The notes beneath the pieces are model-generated. The model saw nothing but the letters and a program-made list of their open reading frames with translations. It made no database searches and had not been told where the DNA came from. A DNA stretch of 64,000 nt from an uncultured Acidimicrobiales bacterium (GTDB taxonomy: Bacteria > Actinomycetota > Acidimicrobiia > Acidimicrobiales > SZUA-35): contig CALKZY010000004.1 of NCBI GenBank assembly GCA_938002965.1, forward strand, positions 1-64,000, given 5' to 3'. Shown here one piece after another: positions 40,592 to 49,887 of the stretch; positions within the stretch are counted from its first letter, which is position 1; every line of letters begins with the position of its first letter. The translations under genes and the position numbers were made by a program.

Positions 40592-41538
40592 TAGAGACCT
40601 CCACCCGGGGTTCTGCCGGGGTTGAGTCGACGGGCCGGGTCGAACTGTTCTTTGACGCTCTCGGTGAGGGCCTGCACTGCGGCCTCCAGCGGTTCACGTT
40701 GTTGCCGCTGCGACGCCCAAGCCGTGCCGACCCCGATCGAGGCCAACCACGGGCCGGAGCCGTATTGGCTCGTGTCGGCCAATCCGCTTGGAGTTAACGA
40801 CCAGCGGAAAGGAGGGAAGTCCGGAACCTCGTCGGTCTCGGCGAATGAACCGATGACACCAAGGCGTTGTTGCTCCGCGTCCACGCCCTGGGGGTGGCCT
40901 TCGAGCTGCACCCAGGTCCGCTCGCCGTTCCAAAAGATCCCGCCCGGCTTGAGAACGGTGTCGGCTACCGCGAATGGGTCAACATCGTCGGATACCAACC
41001 ACCGGGTGGTCGCAGGGATGGGATTGGTGCGAAGGATGAACTCGACGAGGCACCCAAGAGTGCCAAGCGCACCGACCATCAAGCGAGGAATGTCAAAGCC
41101 GGTGACGTTCTTAACTGTCGGACCGCCTCCGGTGATGATTCGCCCCTGGTCGGAGATGTAACGAACCTGGAGAACGGCTTCGCGCACTCGGCCTCGGCCG
41201 ATCACAAACGCGCTGTTCTCACCTACCGCAACGGCTCCGCCAACTGTGCCACCCCGTTCGGGCAGTCCGGTTCGCTGACCCTGTTCGGCCAACGCGGCGT
41301 GGAGCTCCCCGACAGTTGTACCGGCTCGAACCCGGACCGTCATTTCGTCGGGAACATAGTCGACAACGCCGGTAGGGGCGGAGATGATTCTGGCCGCCGG
41401 GTCCAGCGCCCCGCCAACATCCCAGCGGGTGCGCCCGCCGGAAACAGCCACCAGTCCCGAATCACGTTCACCGACTTCTTCAGCGAACGCCAACAACACC
41501 GGATCGTTCACTTCGAGCGCCCGGGTTGCCGTGCTCAT
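40591..41538 (-). CDS. glcE: Glycolate oxidase FAD-binding subunit
   Basis: 315 residues from ATG 41538, which overlaps the glcD stop as ATGA; the frame is open 90 nt further but lies inside glcD. This short FAD-binding protein is of the FAD_binding_4 type: RIISAPTGVVDYVPDEMTVRV, TVGELHAALAEQGQR and GTVGGAVAVGENSAF form the PCMH-type fold. It lacks the long C-terminal part of GlcD, as expected for GlcE. Works as a complex with GlcD and GlcF. Confidence 0.9.
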   Translation of the reverse strand: MSTATRALEVNDPVLLAFAEEVGERDSGLVAVSGGRTRWDVGGALDPAARIISAPTGVVDYVPDEMTVRVRAGTTVGELHAALAEQGQRTGLPERGGTVGGAVAVGENSAFVIGRGRVREAVLQVRYISDQGRIITGGGPTVKNVTGFDIPRLMVGALGTLGCLVEFILRTNPIPATTRWLVSDDVDPFAVADTVLKPGGIFWNGERTWVQLEGHPQGVDAEQQRLGVIGSFAETDEVPDFPPFRWSLTPSGLADTSQYGSGPWLASIGVGTAWASQRQQREPLEAAVQALTESVKEQFDPARRLNPGRTPGGGL

Positions 41539-43040
41539 ACCCAAACCTCGCTTGAGACTCGTTTGAGAGCGGCGATGTCGGCGCAACTGTGGCCGGTGGG
41601 GATGACTTTGCCGGGGTTGGTTCGACAACCCGGATCAAATGACTGTCGAAGACGATTCTGGTGCTCCAGGTCGTCGTCGGTGAAGAACTCGTCCATGAAC
41701 TTCTGTTTCTCCAACCCGATGCCGTGCTCTCCCGAGAGTACTCCCCCGGCGTCCAGGCAGACACGCAGTATGTCGGCGCCGGCAGCGTGAACCCGGTCAA
41801 GCACTCCTTCTTTACGGGCGTCGAAAGCCAACAAGGGGTGCAGGTTGCCGTCCCCGGCGTGGAAGACGTTAACCACGATCAAATCATGTCGCTCGGCGAT
41901 CTCATACACCTTCTCTAAGACGTCGGCCAGGGCCGAGCGTGGAACGACGGTGTCGTGCAGGTAGTAGTCGGGGGCGATCTGGGCTACAGCTCCGAACGCC
42001 GTCTTCCGCCCTTTCCACAGCGCGGCCCGTTCGGCGTCGTCGGCGGCGATCCGTATCTCCAGGGCGCCATGTTCCCGGCCGATTTCGGCGATGCGGTCGG
42101 CGTCGACCTCGATCGATTCGGCCAGGCCGTCAACTTCTGCCAGTAGTACGGCCCCGGCGTCGGTGGGGTATCCGGCCTTGACGTAGTTCTCGACCGCCTG
42201 GGTGATGCGCTGATCCATTACTTCAAGGGCGGCGGGCACAATGCCATCGGCGATGATCGAACTAACGGTGGACGCAGCGTCACGGATCGAGGCGAAGGAC
42301 AACAACAACGTCTTGACCGCAGGCGGATTCGGGGTCAGCCGCACGCAGACTCGGGTGGCGATCCCCAGGGTTCCTTCACTGCCGATGAAGGCACCTCGAA
42401 GGTCGAGGCCGGCCGGTTCAGCTTCAACCCCGCCGAGCATGACCACGTCGCCGGATGGCAACACCACTTCGATAGCCAACACATGAGAGTTGGTCACCCC
42501 GTATGCCAAGCAGTGAGGGCCCCCGGAGTTGTTGGCCACGTTGCCACCGATGGTACAGACCTGCTGGCTGGACGGGTCGGGGGCGAAGTGGAAGCCGAGA
42601 GGCTGAAGGTGCTTGGTCAGATCGAGGTTGACGACGCCCGGCTCAACCCAAGCAACCCGGTTGTCGACGTCGATGTCGAGGATCCGGTTCATCTTGGTAA
42701 CCGCCACCACAATGGGGGCTCCCAATGGAATGGCACCACCGGCCAGGCCGGTGCCAGCTCCCCGTGGAACGATGTTTCGCTGGTACTCCTTAGCGATCCG
42801 CATGACCGCCTGCACCTCTTCGGTTGAGGTCGGGTAGCAGACCGGTCCGGACACTCCCCCGTCGAAGACCGAGGCGTCGTGGCCGTGAAGCGAGCGGTGC
42901 GCTCCGTCAACCCGAACCCGGTCTCGGCTGAGTGCGTCGGCTAACAACTTGACGACCGGGTCGGCTGCGCCATCGTCTTGGGCGGCTCGAACAGATTGAG
43001 GGGTTATCCGTTTGCGAACCGAACTGAGAAATCCAGCCAT
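41535..43040 (-). CDS. glcD: Glycolate oxidase subunit GlcD, FAD-linked
   Basis: 501 residues, standard length. The FAD-binding PCMH domain has NIVPRGAGTGLAGGAIP, QQVCTIGGNVANNSGGPHC and FIGSEGTLGIATRV; the C-terminal FAD-oxidase domain has NVFHAGDGNLHPLL and SGEHGIGLEKQKF, with the His residues of the active site. It oxidises glycolate (or D-lactate-like acids) to glyoxylate. The ATG is preceded by AGGAGG at 9 nt, a strong ribosome site. It lies 12 nt after glcG. Confidence 0.94.
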   Translation of the reverse strand: MAGFLSSVRKRITPQSVRAAQDDGAADPVVKLLADALSRDRVRVDGAHRSLHGHDASVFDGGVSGPVCYPTSTEEVQAVMRIAKEYQRNIVPRGAGTGLAGGAIPLGAPIVVAVTKMNRILDIDVDNRVAWVEPGVVNLDLTKHLQPLGFHFAPDPSSQQVCTIGGNVANNSGGPHCLAYGVTNSHVLAIEVVLPSGDVVMLGGVEAEPAGLDLRGAFIGSEGTLGIATRVCVRLTPNPPAVKTLLLSFASIRDAASTVSSIIADGIVPAALEVMDQRITQAVENYVKAGYPTDAGAVLLAEVDGLAESIEVDADRIAEIGREHGALEIRIAADDAERAALWKGRKTAFGAVAQIAPDYYLHDTVVPRSALADVLEKVYEIAERHDLIVVNVFHAGDGNLHPLLAFDARKEGVLDRVHAAGADILRVCLDAGGVLSGEHGIGLEKQKFMDEFFTDDDLEHQNRLRQSFDPGCRTNPGKVIPTGHSCADIAALKRVSSEVWV

Positions 43041-43052
43041 GCGATGCGCCTC

Positions 43053-43472
43053 CTAGCCTTTGGCTTGCAGGCCGGCGGCGTTGATACCGGCCATCGCCGC
43101 TAGTTCATCGTTGTCGGAGGTGTCGCCGCTGATGCCGACGGCCCCGACCTGATTGCCGTCGGTATCGACCACGATGACGCCTCCGGCCACCGGCACCAGG
43201 TCACCCCCGACCGCACCGGCGGCACCGTTTATGAAGTATGGCCGATCGATGGCCAGCTGTTCGACCTGACGCGAGTTGAGACCGAAGCTCAACGCTCCGT
43301 AAGCCTTGCCTCTGGCCACATCGACCCGGCCGAAGGAGGCTCCGTCTTGGCGACTCAGTGCTTTGATGTGACCGCCAGCATCAAGAACCACGACGCACAA
43401 CGGTGTCATGGCCGCTTCGGCGGCGGCAGCGAAGGCGCCGTCGATGATTGTCTGGGCTTGGTTGAGATTCAT
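43053..43472 (-). CDS. glcG: GlcG/HbpS-family protein
   Basis: 139 residues, one GlcG/HbpS (PF03928) domain: VVVLDAGGHIKALSRQDGAS near residue 27, a central GKAYGALSF and the C-terminal GGVIVVDTDGNQVGAVGISG. Members bind heme or cobalamin-like ligands or act as accessory proteins; in E. coli glcG sits in the glc operon without a settled role. It is between glcB (12 nt gap) and glcD (12 nt gap). Confidence 0.9.
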   Translation of the reverse strand: MNLNQAQTIIDGAFAAAAEAAMTPLCVVVLDAGGHIKALSRQDGASFGRVDVARGKAYGALSFGLNSRQVEQLAIDRPYFINGAAGAVGGDLVPVAGGVIVVDTDGNQVGAVGISGDTSDNDELAAMAGINAAGLQAKG

Positions 43473-43484
43473 GTCGTTTCCGAT

Positions 43485-45653
43485 CTACCGGGTTGCGGCC
43501 TTGGCCAGGTGGCGGTGGGCGTGAAGAATGGGTTCGGTGTAGCCCGAGGGCTGTTCGGTGCCTGAGGTAACCAGGGCGCAAGCTGCGGCGAACGCCGGCC
43601 CGTCGTAACTGGGAGCCATGGGGCTGTAGGCACTGTCGTCTTCGTTCTGGCGATCAACCACTGCGGCCATGCGCCGCATGGTCTCCATCACCTGATCATG
43701 GGTCACAACTCCGTGGTGGAGCCAATTGGCCATGTGCTGCGAGGAAATCCTACAGGTGGCTCGGTCTTCCATCAGGCCGACATCGTTGATGTCGGGCACT
43801 TTGGAACAGCCCACACCCTGATCGACCCAGCGCACGACGTAGCCCAGTATTCCTTGGGCGTTGTTATCAAGTTCAGCCTGAATGTCGGACTCGGTCCAGG
43901 CCGCTCGGGTGTGCTGGTCGGCCAATGGTATGACAAGCAGGTCTTCCAGTTTGGCTCTTGGCCCAGCAGCGGCCAGTTCGTCGAGTCGGGCTAGCACGTC
44001 AACCTGGTGGTAGTGAGTGGCGTGCAACGTGGCTGCCGTCGGCGAGGGGACCCAAGCGCAGTTGGCACCGGATTGCGGGTGACCGACTTTTTGTTCCAAC
44101 ATTTCGGCCATCCGATCAGGGGCGGCCCACATTCCTTTGCCGATCTGGGCTTTGCCCCTCAGCCCGCAGGCCAGGCCGACATCGACGTTCCAATCCTCGT
44201 AAGCGCCGATCCACGCTTCGGATTTCATCTCGCCTTTGCGAACCACCGGCCCAGCCGCCATCGAGGTATGGATTTCGTCGCCGGTTCGGTCGAGGAAACC
44301 GGTGTTGATGAAGACCACCCGGCCGGAAACAGCCCGAATGCACTCTTTGAGGTTGACAGTGGTGCGGCGTTCCTCGTCCATGACACCGACTTTGACGGTG
44401 TTGGGCGCCAACCCGAGGATCTCCTCAACTCTGGTGAACACTTGGTCGGCAAACGTCACTTCGTCCGGCCCATGCATTTTTGGTTTGACCACATAGATGG
44501 ACCCGGTACGTGAGTTGGTTTGTAATGCCAGACCTTGTTTGGCTCCCAAGACGGTGAGTAGCGCATCCAACAAGCCTTCGGGAATCTCGTTGCCGTTGCC
44601 GTCGAGTACCGCCGGTGTCGTCATGAGGTGACCGACGTTGCGGACCAACATGACGGCTCGACCTGGCAGTGTGTAACCGGTGCCATCCGGACTGGTATAG
44701 GTGCGGTCGGCGGCCAAGCTTCGAGTGAAGGTGGTAGCGCCTTTGGTTACCTCTTCGGTAAGGTCTCCCCGGTTGAGGCCAAGCCAGTTTCGATAGGCCA
44801 GGGCCTTGTCCTCGGCGTCAACCGCGGCCACAGAATCTTCGCAGTCCATGATGGCGGTCATGGCCGATTCGATGACCACGTCGCTCACTCCGGCACGGTC
44901 GGATGCCCCAATCGGATGCTGACGATCGACTTGGATTTCGATATGTAGTCCGTTGTTGACCATCAAGACGCTGGTCGGCTCGGCGGCGTCGCCTTGCCAT
45001 CCGACAAGCTGGGTGTGATCTCGCAGCGGAGGGTTCAGCGCTCCGTCGACAATGGTGTAGTGATCGGCGTCGGCGTGCGACCCAGAGGACAGCGGCACCG
45101 CTTGGTCGAGAAACTTGCGGGCCCAAGCGATGACCCGTTCTCCACGAGCCGGGTCGTATGGCCCGGGTGCGGCGGTGTCACCAAGCGCGTCGGTGCCGTA
45201 AAGGGCGTCGTACATTGAGCCCCACCGAGCGTTGGCGGCGTTTATGGCGTAGCGGGCGTTCATGATGGGGACGACTAGCTGGGGTCCGGGCACTGACGCC
45301 ATCTCCGGGTCGACTCCTTCTGTGGTTATTGAGAAGTCAGGCCCTTCGGGCACCAGGTAACCGATGTCTTCCAGGAAAGCTCGGTACTCGCCAGCGTCGA
45401 ACGGCACCGGATGGTTCTTGTGCCATCGATCGATGGCGGCCTGAATGTCGACTCGGACCTGTAAGAGTTCAGCATTGCGCGGACCGAAGTCGGCCACGAT
45501 TGCCGCCAAACCGTCCCACACCTGTTGGGCACTCAAGCCTGCGCCCGGGACGGCTTCGCTTTCAACGAAGTCAGCCAGCGGCTCTCCTACCAGCAAGCCG
45601 GATCGTTCAACGTATGGGTGGTCAGCGGCAGTGTTAGGACGATTAACAACCAT
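43485..45653 (-). CDS. glcB: Malate synthase G
   Basis: 722 residues, the length of isoform G. It condenses glyoxylate with acetyl-CoA to malate. Visible features: [48 protein letters not shown] (with the metal-binding acids), [18 protein letters not shown] and the C-terminal [19 protein letters not shown] block. It is the first gene of the glc operon, divergent from the GntR gene with 59 nt between. The ATG has no ribosome site and lies 5 nt after CAATAT, so a leaderless mRNA is possible. The two dyads at 45664-45690 lie over its promoter. Confidence 0.95.
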   Translation of the reverse strand: MVVNRPNTAADHPYVERSGLLVGEPLADFVESEAVPGAGLSAQQVWDGLAAIVADFGPRNAELLQVRVDIQAAIDRWHKNHPVPFDAGEYRAFLEDIGYLVPEGPDFSITTEGVDPEMASVPGPQLVVPIMNARYAINAANARWGSMYDALYGTDALGDTAAPGPYDPARGERVIAWARKFLDQAVPLSSGSHADADHYTIVDGALNPPLRDHTQLVGWQGDAAEPTSVLMVNNGLHIEIQVDRQHPIGASDRAGVSDVVIESAMTAIMDCEDSVAAVDAEDKALAYRNWLGLNRGDLTEEVTKGATTFTRSLAADRTYTSPDGTGYTLPGRAVMLVRNVGHLMTTPAVLDGNGNEIPEGLLDALLTVLGAKQGLALQTNSRTGSIYVVKPKMHGPDEVTFADQVFTRVEEILGLAPNTVKVGVMDEERRTTVNLKECIRAVSGRVVFINTGFLDRTGDEIHTSMAAGPVVRKGEMKSEAWIGAYEDWNVDVGLACGLRGKAQIGKGMWAAPDRMAEMLEQKVGHPQSGANCAWVPSPTAATLHATHYHQVDVLARLDELAAAGPRAKLEDLLVIPLADQHTRAAWTESDIQAELDNNAQGILGYVVRWVDQGVGCSKVPDINDVGLMEDRATCRISSQHMANWLHHGVVTHDQVMETMRRMAAVVDRQNEDDSAYSPMAPSYDGPAFAAACALVTSGTEQPSGYTEPILHAHRHLAKAATR

Positions 45654-45663
45654 GGGTTATATT

Positions 45664-45690
45664 GTTGACTGTTAACAGTTGACTGTCAAC
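45664..45690. promoter_or_regulatory. Two 13-bp dyads, probable GntR operators of the glc locus
   Basis: GTTGACTGTTAAC (45664-45676) and GTTGACTGTCAAC (45678-45690) are near-identical dyads set 14 bp apart; the second is a perfect inverted repeat around a central T. They fill the divergent promoter between glcB and the GntR gene. The second covers the regulator's own -35 TTGACT. Confidence 0.7.
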
Positions 45691-45706
45691 TCGATTCGAG
45701 TATTCT
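45679..45706 (+). promoter_or_regulatory. Promoter of the GntR regulator gene
   Basis: TTGACT (45679-45684), 16-nt spacer, TATTCT (45701-45706), then the ATG 6 nt later at 45713. The -35 lies inside the second dyad, which predicts autorepression. Confidence 0.55.
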
Positions 45707-45712
45707 TTCCCT

Positions 45713-46414
45713 ATGGCTGCGAACTCCAGGCACCCGACTGGCAACGGCACTCTGGGCATGCCCTCCGACCTCGGCGAAGCGGTAGCCATGTCGTTGCGAG
45801 ACCGCATCTTGGATGGCACCTTCGCCCCGGGCGAGCGCCTAGTCGAAACCGAATTAGCCGACATGTTCGGTACCAGTCGAGGCCCGGTCCGTGACGGTCT
45901 AGGCCAGCTCGAGCTAAGCGGGCTGGTAGTGACGCTCCCCCGTCGTGGTTCCTTCGTTGCCCAGCTGACCACAGATGACATCGGCGAGATCTATTCGCTG
46001 CGCCGCTCACTGGAAAGCCTGGCCATCGGCCTGGCCATCGAGCGATGCGACTCTGACGACCTGGCCGAGTTGAACCTTGCACTAAACGAGCTTCGCAATG
46101 CCGAACGGGCAGGCGACCGCCGCAAGGTTGCCGACGCCGACATGGCCCTGCACCGCATGATTATCGACAAAGCGGGCCATTCCCGTCTGGCCACGGCGTG
46201 GGAACGGCTGGCCGACCAAACGTTGCTGCTGATGACCGAACTGGCTGAAGTCGCGCCAGAGGTACAGGCCGCCGCCGGTGACCATACCGACATCGTCGGG
46301 CACCTCATCGCCGGACGGACCGCCAAGGCCCAAGCAGCCATGTCGGCCCATCTCACCTCGGCCCAGCGCGCCATGATCACCCGGCTCCCTGACCAGCCCA
46401 CCCAGACCGACTAG
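45713..46414 (+). CDS. GntR-family (FadR/FCD type) regulator of the glc operon
   Basis: 233 residues. The N-terminal winged helix (about 22-90) has LRDRILDGTFAPGERLVETELADMF-type features, split here as RILDGTFAPGERLVE and MFGTSRGPVRDGLGQLE. The C-terminal FCD ligand-binding domain (about 95-225) has helices with the metal-type residues in ADMALHRMIIDKAGH and GDHTDIVGHLIAGR. By position and type it resembles GlcC/LldR/PdhR-like sensors of small organic acids, so glycolate or glyoxylate is a likely effector. It is probably translated from a leaderless mRNA and autoregulated. Confidence 0.88.
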   Translation: MAANSRHPTGNGTLGMPSDLGEAVAMSLRDRILDGTFAPGERLVETELADMFGTSRGPVRDGLGQLELSGLVVTLPRRGSFVAQLTTDDIGEIYSLRRSLESLAIGLAIERCDSDDLAELNLALNELRNAERAGDRRKVADADMALHRMIIDKAGHSRLATAWERLADQTLLLMTELAEVAPEVQAAAGDHTDIVGHLIAGRTAKAQAAMSAHLTSAQRAMITRLPDQPTQTD

Positions 46415-46584
46415 CCAGTCGGCCGACGCTAGAAAAGCAGCAGCCTTGGCTTGGTGCGAGTGGACCATCTCCCCAAACAGCCACGGACCGTTCGGCGAAC
46501 GGGACAGAACGTGAGGCAGTCGCGCCCGGCGGCCGCTTCGCCAGCAGTAAGACCGGCCGCTTAGGCCCGGATACTCGAACGCGG

Positions 46585-47508
46585 CTACTCGGACGCCGAT
46601 GTTGGAAGCGGCTGGCGGAATAGGCCGGCAGGAATTGGAGCATTGCATCGCACCAAGGACACTTGCCATGCCGGTGACGCACCCAGAGCCCACCTGAGTG
46701 CTGCAGTGGCTTTCTCGCCAGTGCCGGCCGCTCGCTTCCCCGGCTCGACACCCAGCTGGGTTCGGATATCGACGGGAATCGTGGTCAACGCCGCTTCGTA
46801 CAGCAGTCGGTAGCCGATCTTTACCGGAGGGTTCAGGGGCGGACTCCGAAGAAACGAGATGGCGTTGGCCTGTGCTTCGGTCGCCACCCGATCGGGGTGA
46901 TCAACAATCCAGTCTGTCAGTTCTTGTGCCGTTTCCGGAAGGGGTTCGGCACCGAGGAGTTGACCAACCCTGGTTTGCTCGGCAACAAACCGGTCGGCCT
47001 CGGCCACCGTAAGCCGCTTCGGCCCGAACGCCTGGTAGCAACTGAGGAACGAGTCGGTCAGCACGTTGTGGACCCAAGCCGCCATCTCCGGCCGAGCGGC
47101 ACTGTAAGGAAGATTTCGTTCCGAGGTTCCCCTGACCGGACGGTGAGCTTGCCGCACAACATCGACCGCTGCTTGAACTTCGGGCATCGCACCGTAGGTG
47201 GTCTCGGTGACGTACACCGAAGTACGGGACAACCGGCCGAGCGGATCGGTCCGATACGTCGAATGGTCTTCGACTCCGGCCACAACCTCGGCGTGAGCGG
47301 CCTGCACCACCAGAGCCCGAATACCTCCGGCGAACACCGAAGCGTCGCCGATCACCCGCCACGACACCGAGTCAGGGCCGAGAAGTCCCGGGTCGTCGGC
47401 GAAGTCCAACGTGTTGGCCAGCGGCGTCGGGCCGTGTGAGAACAACCCGGTCATGGCGGCAACCACCGGGTCTCGCAGTTTGCGGCTCAAGTCACTCAGG
47501 CCCGACAC
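46585..47508 (-). CDS. DUF2236 (MpaB/latex-clearing-like) oxygenase family protein
   Basis: About 307 residues from GTG 47508; TTG 47526 in frame is less likely. The family block WRVIGDASVFAGGIRALVV followed by QAAHAEVVAGVEDHSTY and DPLGRLSRTSVYVTETTYG is intact, and the His of QAAHAEV and AAWVHNVL are candidate heme or iron ligands. Members include latex-clearing proteins and mycophenolic-acid oxygenases, but most actinobacterial copies have no known substrate. It is downstream of and parallel to the glycosyltransferase gene and converges with the GntR gene, with 170 nt between in which I see no gene. Confidence 0.8.
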   Translation of the reverse strand: MSGLSDLSRKLRDPVVAAMTGLFSHGPTPLANTLDFADDPGLLGPDSVSWRVIGDASVFAGGIRALVVQAAHAEVVAGVEDHSTYRTDPLGRLSRTSVYVTETTYGAMPEVQAAVDVVRQAHRPVRGTSERNLPYSAARPEMAAWVHNVLTDSFLSCYQAFGPKRLTVAEADRFVAEQTRVGQLLGAEPLPETAQELTDWIVDHPDRVATEAQANAISFLRSPPLNPPVKIGYRLLYEAALTTIPVDIRTQLGVEPGKRAAGTGEKATAALRWALGASPAWQVSLVRCNAPIPAGLFRQPLPTSASE

Positions 47509-47593
47509 TCTATCTCGCTGCCCCAACGATTTTGGTGCAGCCGTTCAGTCGCCAACACCAGCGCGTGCCGGGCGCCATACAACGTCTCGCAAT

Positions 47594-48949
47594 TTAGGAT
47601 CGGCCGAAACCGGCACGGCTACTTACCGCGTTGACGATTTCCTCGACCGCCCAACGGCGCTCAAACAACGTCGAGTCACCGTCATCCAATTCTTTGAGCC
47701 GATCGATGATGCGAACGTAGCCATCAAGGTCCAGCTGGCGCAGCACAGCCAATAGTCGGGCAGCCTGCCCGTGGACCGGAGCGTCGGCGGCAATGTATTG
47801 GTCGTACACCTCGACGATCTGGCGGATCATTGTCAGGTGACGTTCGCCGGGGTCGACCGACGGAAAGTTGGTGGCGGCAAAGTCTTCTACAAAGACCATC
47901 GGCTCCACTCCGACGCTGTGTGCCCCGAAGCGGGTGGCGGTGTGAATTAGCAGTTCAACGTCGAAGCTCTCGTTGTACGAGTTGGTCTTCGGGAGCACGG
48001 CCTCCAACGTTTGAGCGTCAAACGCCTTGAACCCGGCTTGGGTGTCGATTACATGACTCAAACCGGGAATCAACATGGCCCGAACGAAGTGGCGGAACAA
48101 GATGATGATCTTGTCCGGCTTGGTGCCTGTGCTCTCCGGCTCCGACATTGGGCCGTCAGGCTTCACCAGCACGGCCCCGGGGACGCCGTAGCGTTGACCG
48201 AGGCAGGCTCGGGCACGACGCTCCAAGATCGGGCTGACCAGCAGTCCCAACTGGGCCACATTGGCCGACAGGTCGGCGTCGGTGTAGGCCACAACGTGAC
48301 AGCCACCCCGCTCGAGAGCGTCAAGACGCGAGCCGCCCTTCACCGCCGAAGCCATGGCTGCGATGATCGAGCCACCCTTGCGAGAATCATCGGGTGACTC
48401 CAAGCCATCTAAAACCGGGTGAAAGGTCTCCTTGCGACCAAGCACCTCAGCCAGCTCAATCACGTTGACCGATCGGTGGCCGTCACGGGGATAACTCTCC
48501 TCAGCGATGACGGCCCGCATGGCTTCGGCGCTGGACGGGTTGTCAGGGCAACCGTCGTCGCAGGCGAGGATGCTCCAGGTCTTGTCGGGGTCGAGGCCAT
48601 CAAACAGCCAGTCGAGCTGGGCGACCTTGGCTCGTACGAAGTCTTCGCCGTGCTCATGTTCGGACCGGCGAGCCATCCGTCCGGTTTCGCCGTACATGGC
48701 CCAGACAACAGTGAGGTGGGCCGGACCAGGCGCAGCTTGCAACCGTCGACGGGACTGCACCAGTCGCTCGGCCTCCAACTCGAGGGCCGACGGTGGCTCG
48801 GGTCCACGCAGCTCAATGCATCGCTCCTCCAGATGAGAAGAGGCTAGAGCTAGCACTTCCTCATTCTGGGCAGCGTCGGTCAGATCACGAGGTGCGGCGG
48901 CCAGTGACGTCAAGCGGCCATGATAGACCCGTCTTAGCGTCTCCCCCAC
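47594..48949 (-). CDS. Glycosyltransferase family 2-like protein
   Basis: 451 residues. After about 75 helical residues comes a GT-A domain: HLTVVWAMYGETGRM, WSILACDDGCPDN, GGSIIAAMASAVKGG, then the metal-binding VVAYTDADLSANVAQLG and a later HVIDTQAGFKAFDAQTLE. The last block resembles the polyprenyl-phosphate or glucosyl-glycerate type of GT2 enzymes. No membrane helices, so cytoplasmic; acceptor and sugar unknown. Neighbouring genes give no clear pathway. Confidence 0.75.
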   Translation of the reverse strand: MGETLRRVYHGRLTSLAAAPRDLTDAAQNEEVLALASSHLEERCIELRGPEPPSALELEAERLVQSRRRLQAAPGPAHLTVVWAMYGETGRMARRSEHEHGEDFVRAKVAQLDWLFDGLDPDKTWSILACDDGCPDNPSSAEAMRAVIAEESYPRDGHRSVNVIELAEVLGRKETFHPVLDGLESPDDSRKGGSIIAAMASAVKGGSRLDALERGGCHVVAYTDADLSANVAQLGLLVSPILERRARACLGQRYGVPGAVLVKPDGPMSEPESTGTKPDKIIILFRHFVRAMLIPGLSHVIDTQAGFKAFDAQTLEAVLPKTNSYNESFDVELLIHTATRFGAHSVGVEPMVFVEDFAATNFPSVDPGERHLTMIRQIVEVYDQYIAADAPVHGQAARLLAVLRQLDLDGYVRIIDRLKELDDGDSTLFERRWAVEEIVNAVSSRAGFGRS

Positions 48950-49020
48950 CGGGATGATCTACGCATCCAGCTCATACAGAAGCCAACCTCCAGCACCCGC
49001 CACAGCCGACAAGTTTGCTG

Positions 49021-49794
49021 CTAGATGAGGTTGACTTCGACCCCGTGGATCATTCGCTGTTCGCCATGGCGAGAGCCCGCGGCGGCGCGAAAGTCAACCG
49101 AGCGCAGCCCGTCGCCTCTGCCGTCAGCTGCGCGAACAAAACGGATGTCGGCGTTGTCCAGTTCGATAACCGGGGTGAGACGGACGTGGACCCGGCCGTC
49201 GTACTTATCCGGCTGGGCGAAGCTTCGACGGTCGAACGGACGACCCAATAGGTCGGACCACTGCTTGGCCAGATTCTCTGGTTCGGTGGCCTGAATCTCG
49301 ATGGCCACAATTGCCTCGATGACCGAGGCGTCAACGTGTTGACGCCAGTCGGGGCCAGCCCATGGCCACTCGGCCGATTTCGGCCCGGCGTCAACCGACA
49401 AGATGGTGCCACCGATGTCGGCAGGGTGAAAGTGCAGTCCGACGATGCCCTCGCCTTCGGCTCGAAAGGCAATCCGCATCTTAAGTTCATCGGCGCTTGA
49501 CTCGACCCACTCCAGGTCGTCGGTTTCGAGAATCACCATGTAGCCCCCATCACCGAAACGACGGTCGAGCAAACGACCGGCCGCGGTCTCCTCCTCCATG
49601 GGTGCGACCACTTCTACGAACTGGTCCCCACATGGCATCACGACGTTCTCAAGACCAAACTGGGCTACCGACGGGTCACGAAACGCCGGACGCAACCCTA
49701 ACAACCCGTTGATGGTGGCAGCCGCTGATTCATGGTCGTGGGCTACCCACACAACCTGCCGGAGCCTTAGCGGCCGCTGTTCAAGCATGTTCAT
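49021..49794 (-). CDS. VOC (glyoxalase-like) family protein
   Basis: 257 residues made of two VOC-type halves (about 10-130 and 140-255). The first starts RLRQVVWVAHDHESAAATI, with CGDQFVEVVAPMEE at the end of its beta sheet; the second starts near AIVAIEIQATEPENLAKQW. Residues in metal-binding positions (His near the start, Glu in QFVEVV) are present, so it may be a metal-dependent isomerase, dioxygenase or lyase. It follows the FAD oxidoreductase gene by 93 nt on the same strand and may belong to the catabolic operon. Confidence 0.72.
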   Translation of the reverse strand: MNMLEQRPLRLRQVVWVAHDHESAAATINGLLGLRPAFRDPSVAQFGLENVVMPCGDQFVEVVAPMEEETAAGRLLDRRFGDGGYMVILETDDLEWVESSADELKMRIAFRAEGEGIVGLHFHPADIGGTILSVDAGPKSAEWPWAGPDWRQHVDASVIEAIVAIEIQATEPENLAKQWSDLLGRPFDRRSFAQPDKYDGRVHVRLTPVIELDNADIRFVRAADGRGDGLRSVDFRAAAGSRHGEQRMIHGVEVNLI

Positions 49795-49887
49795 ATCCTG
49801 AAGGAAGAGGGGATCGACTACAACTAAGAAGAACTACACGCAAAGTTCCATCCCCACGAAGGTTATGGGCAGGAGTGCCCTGTGGGA

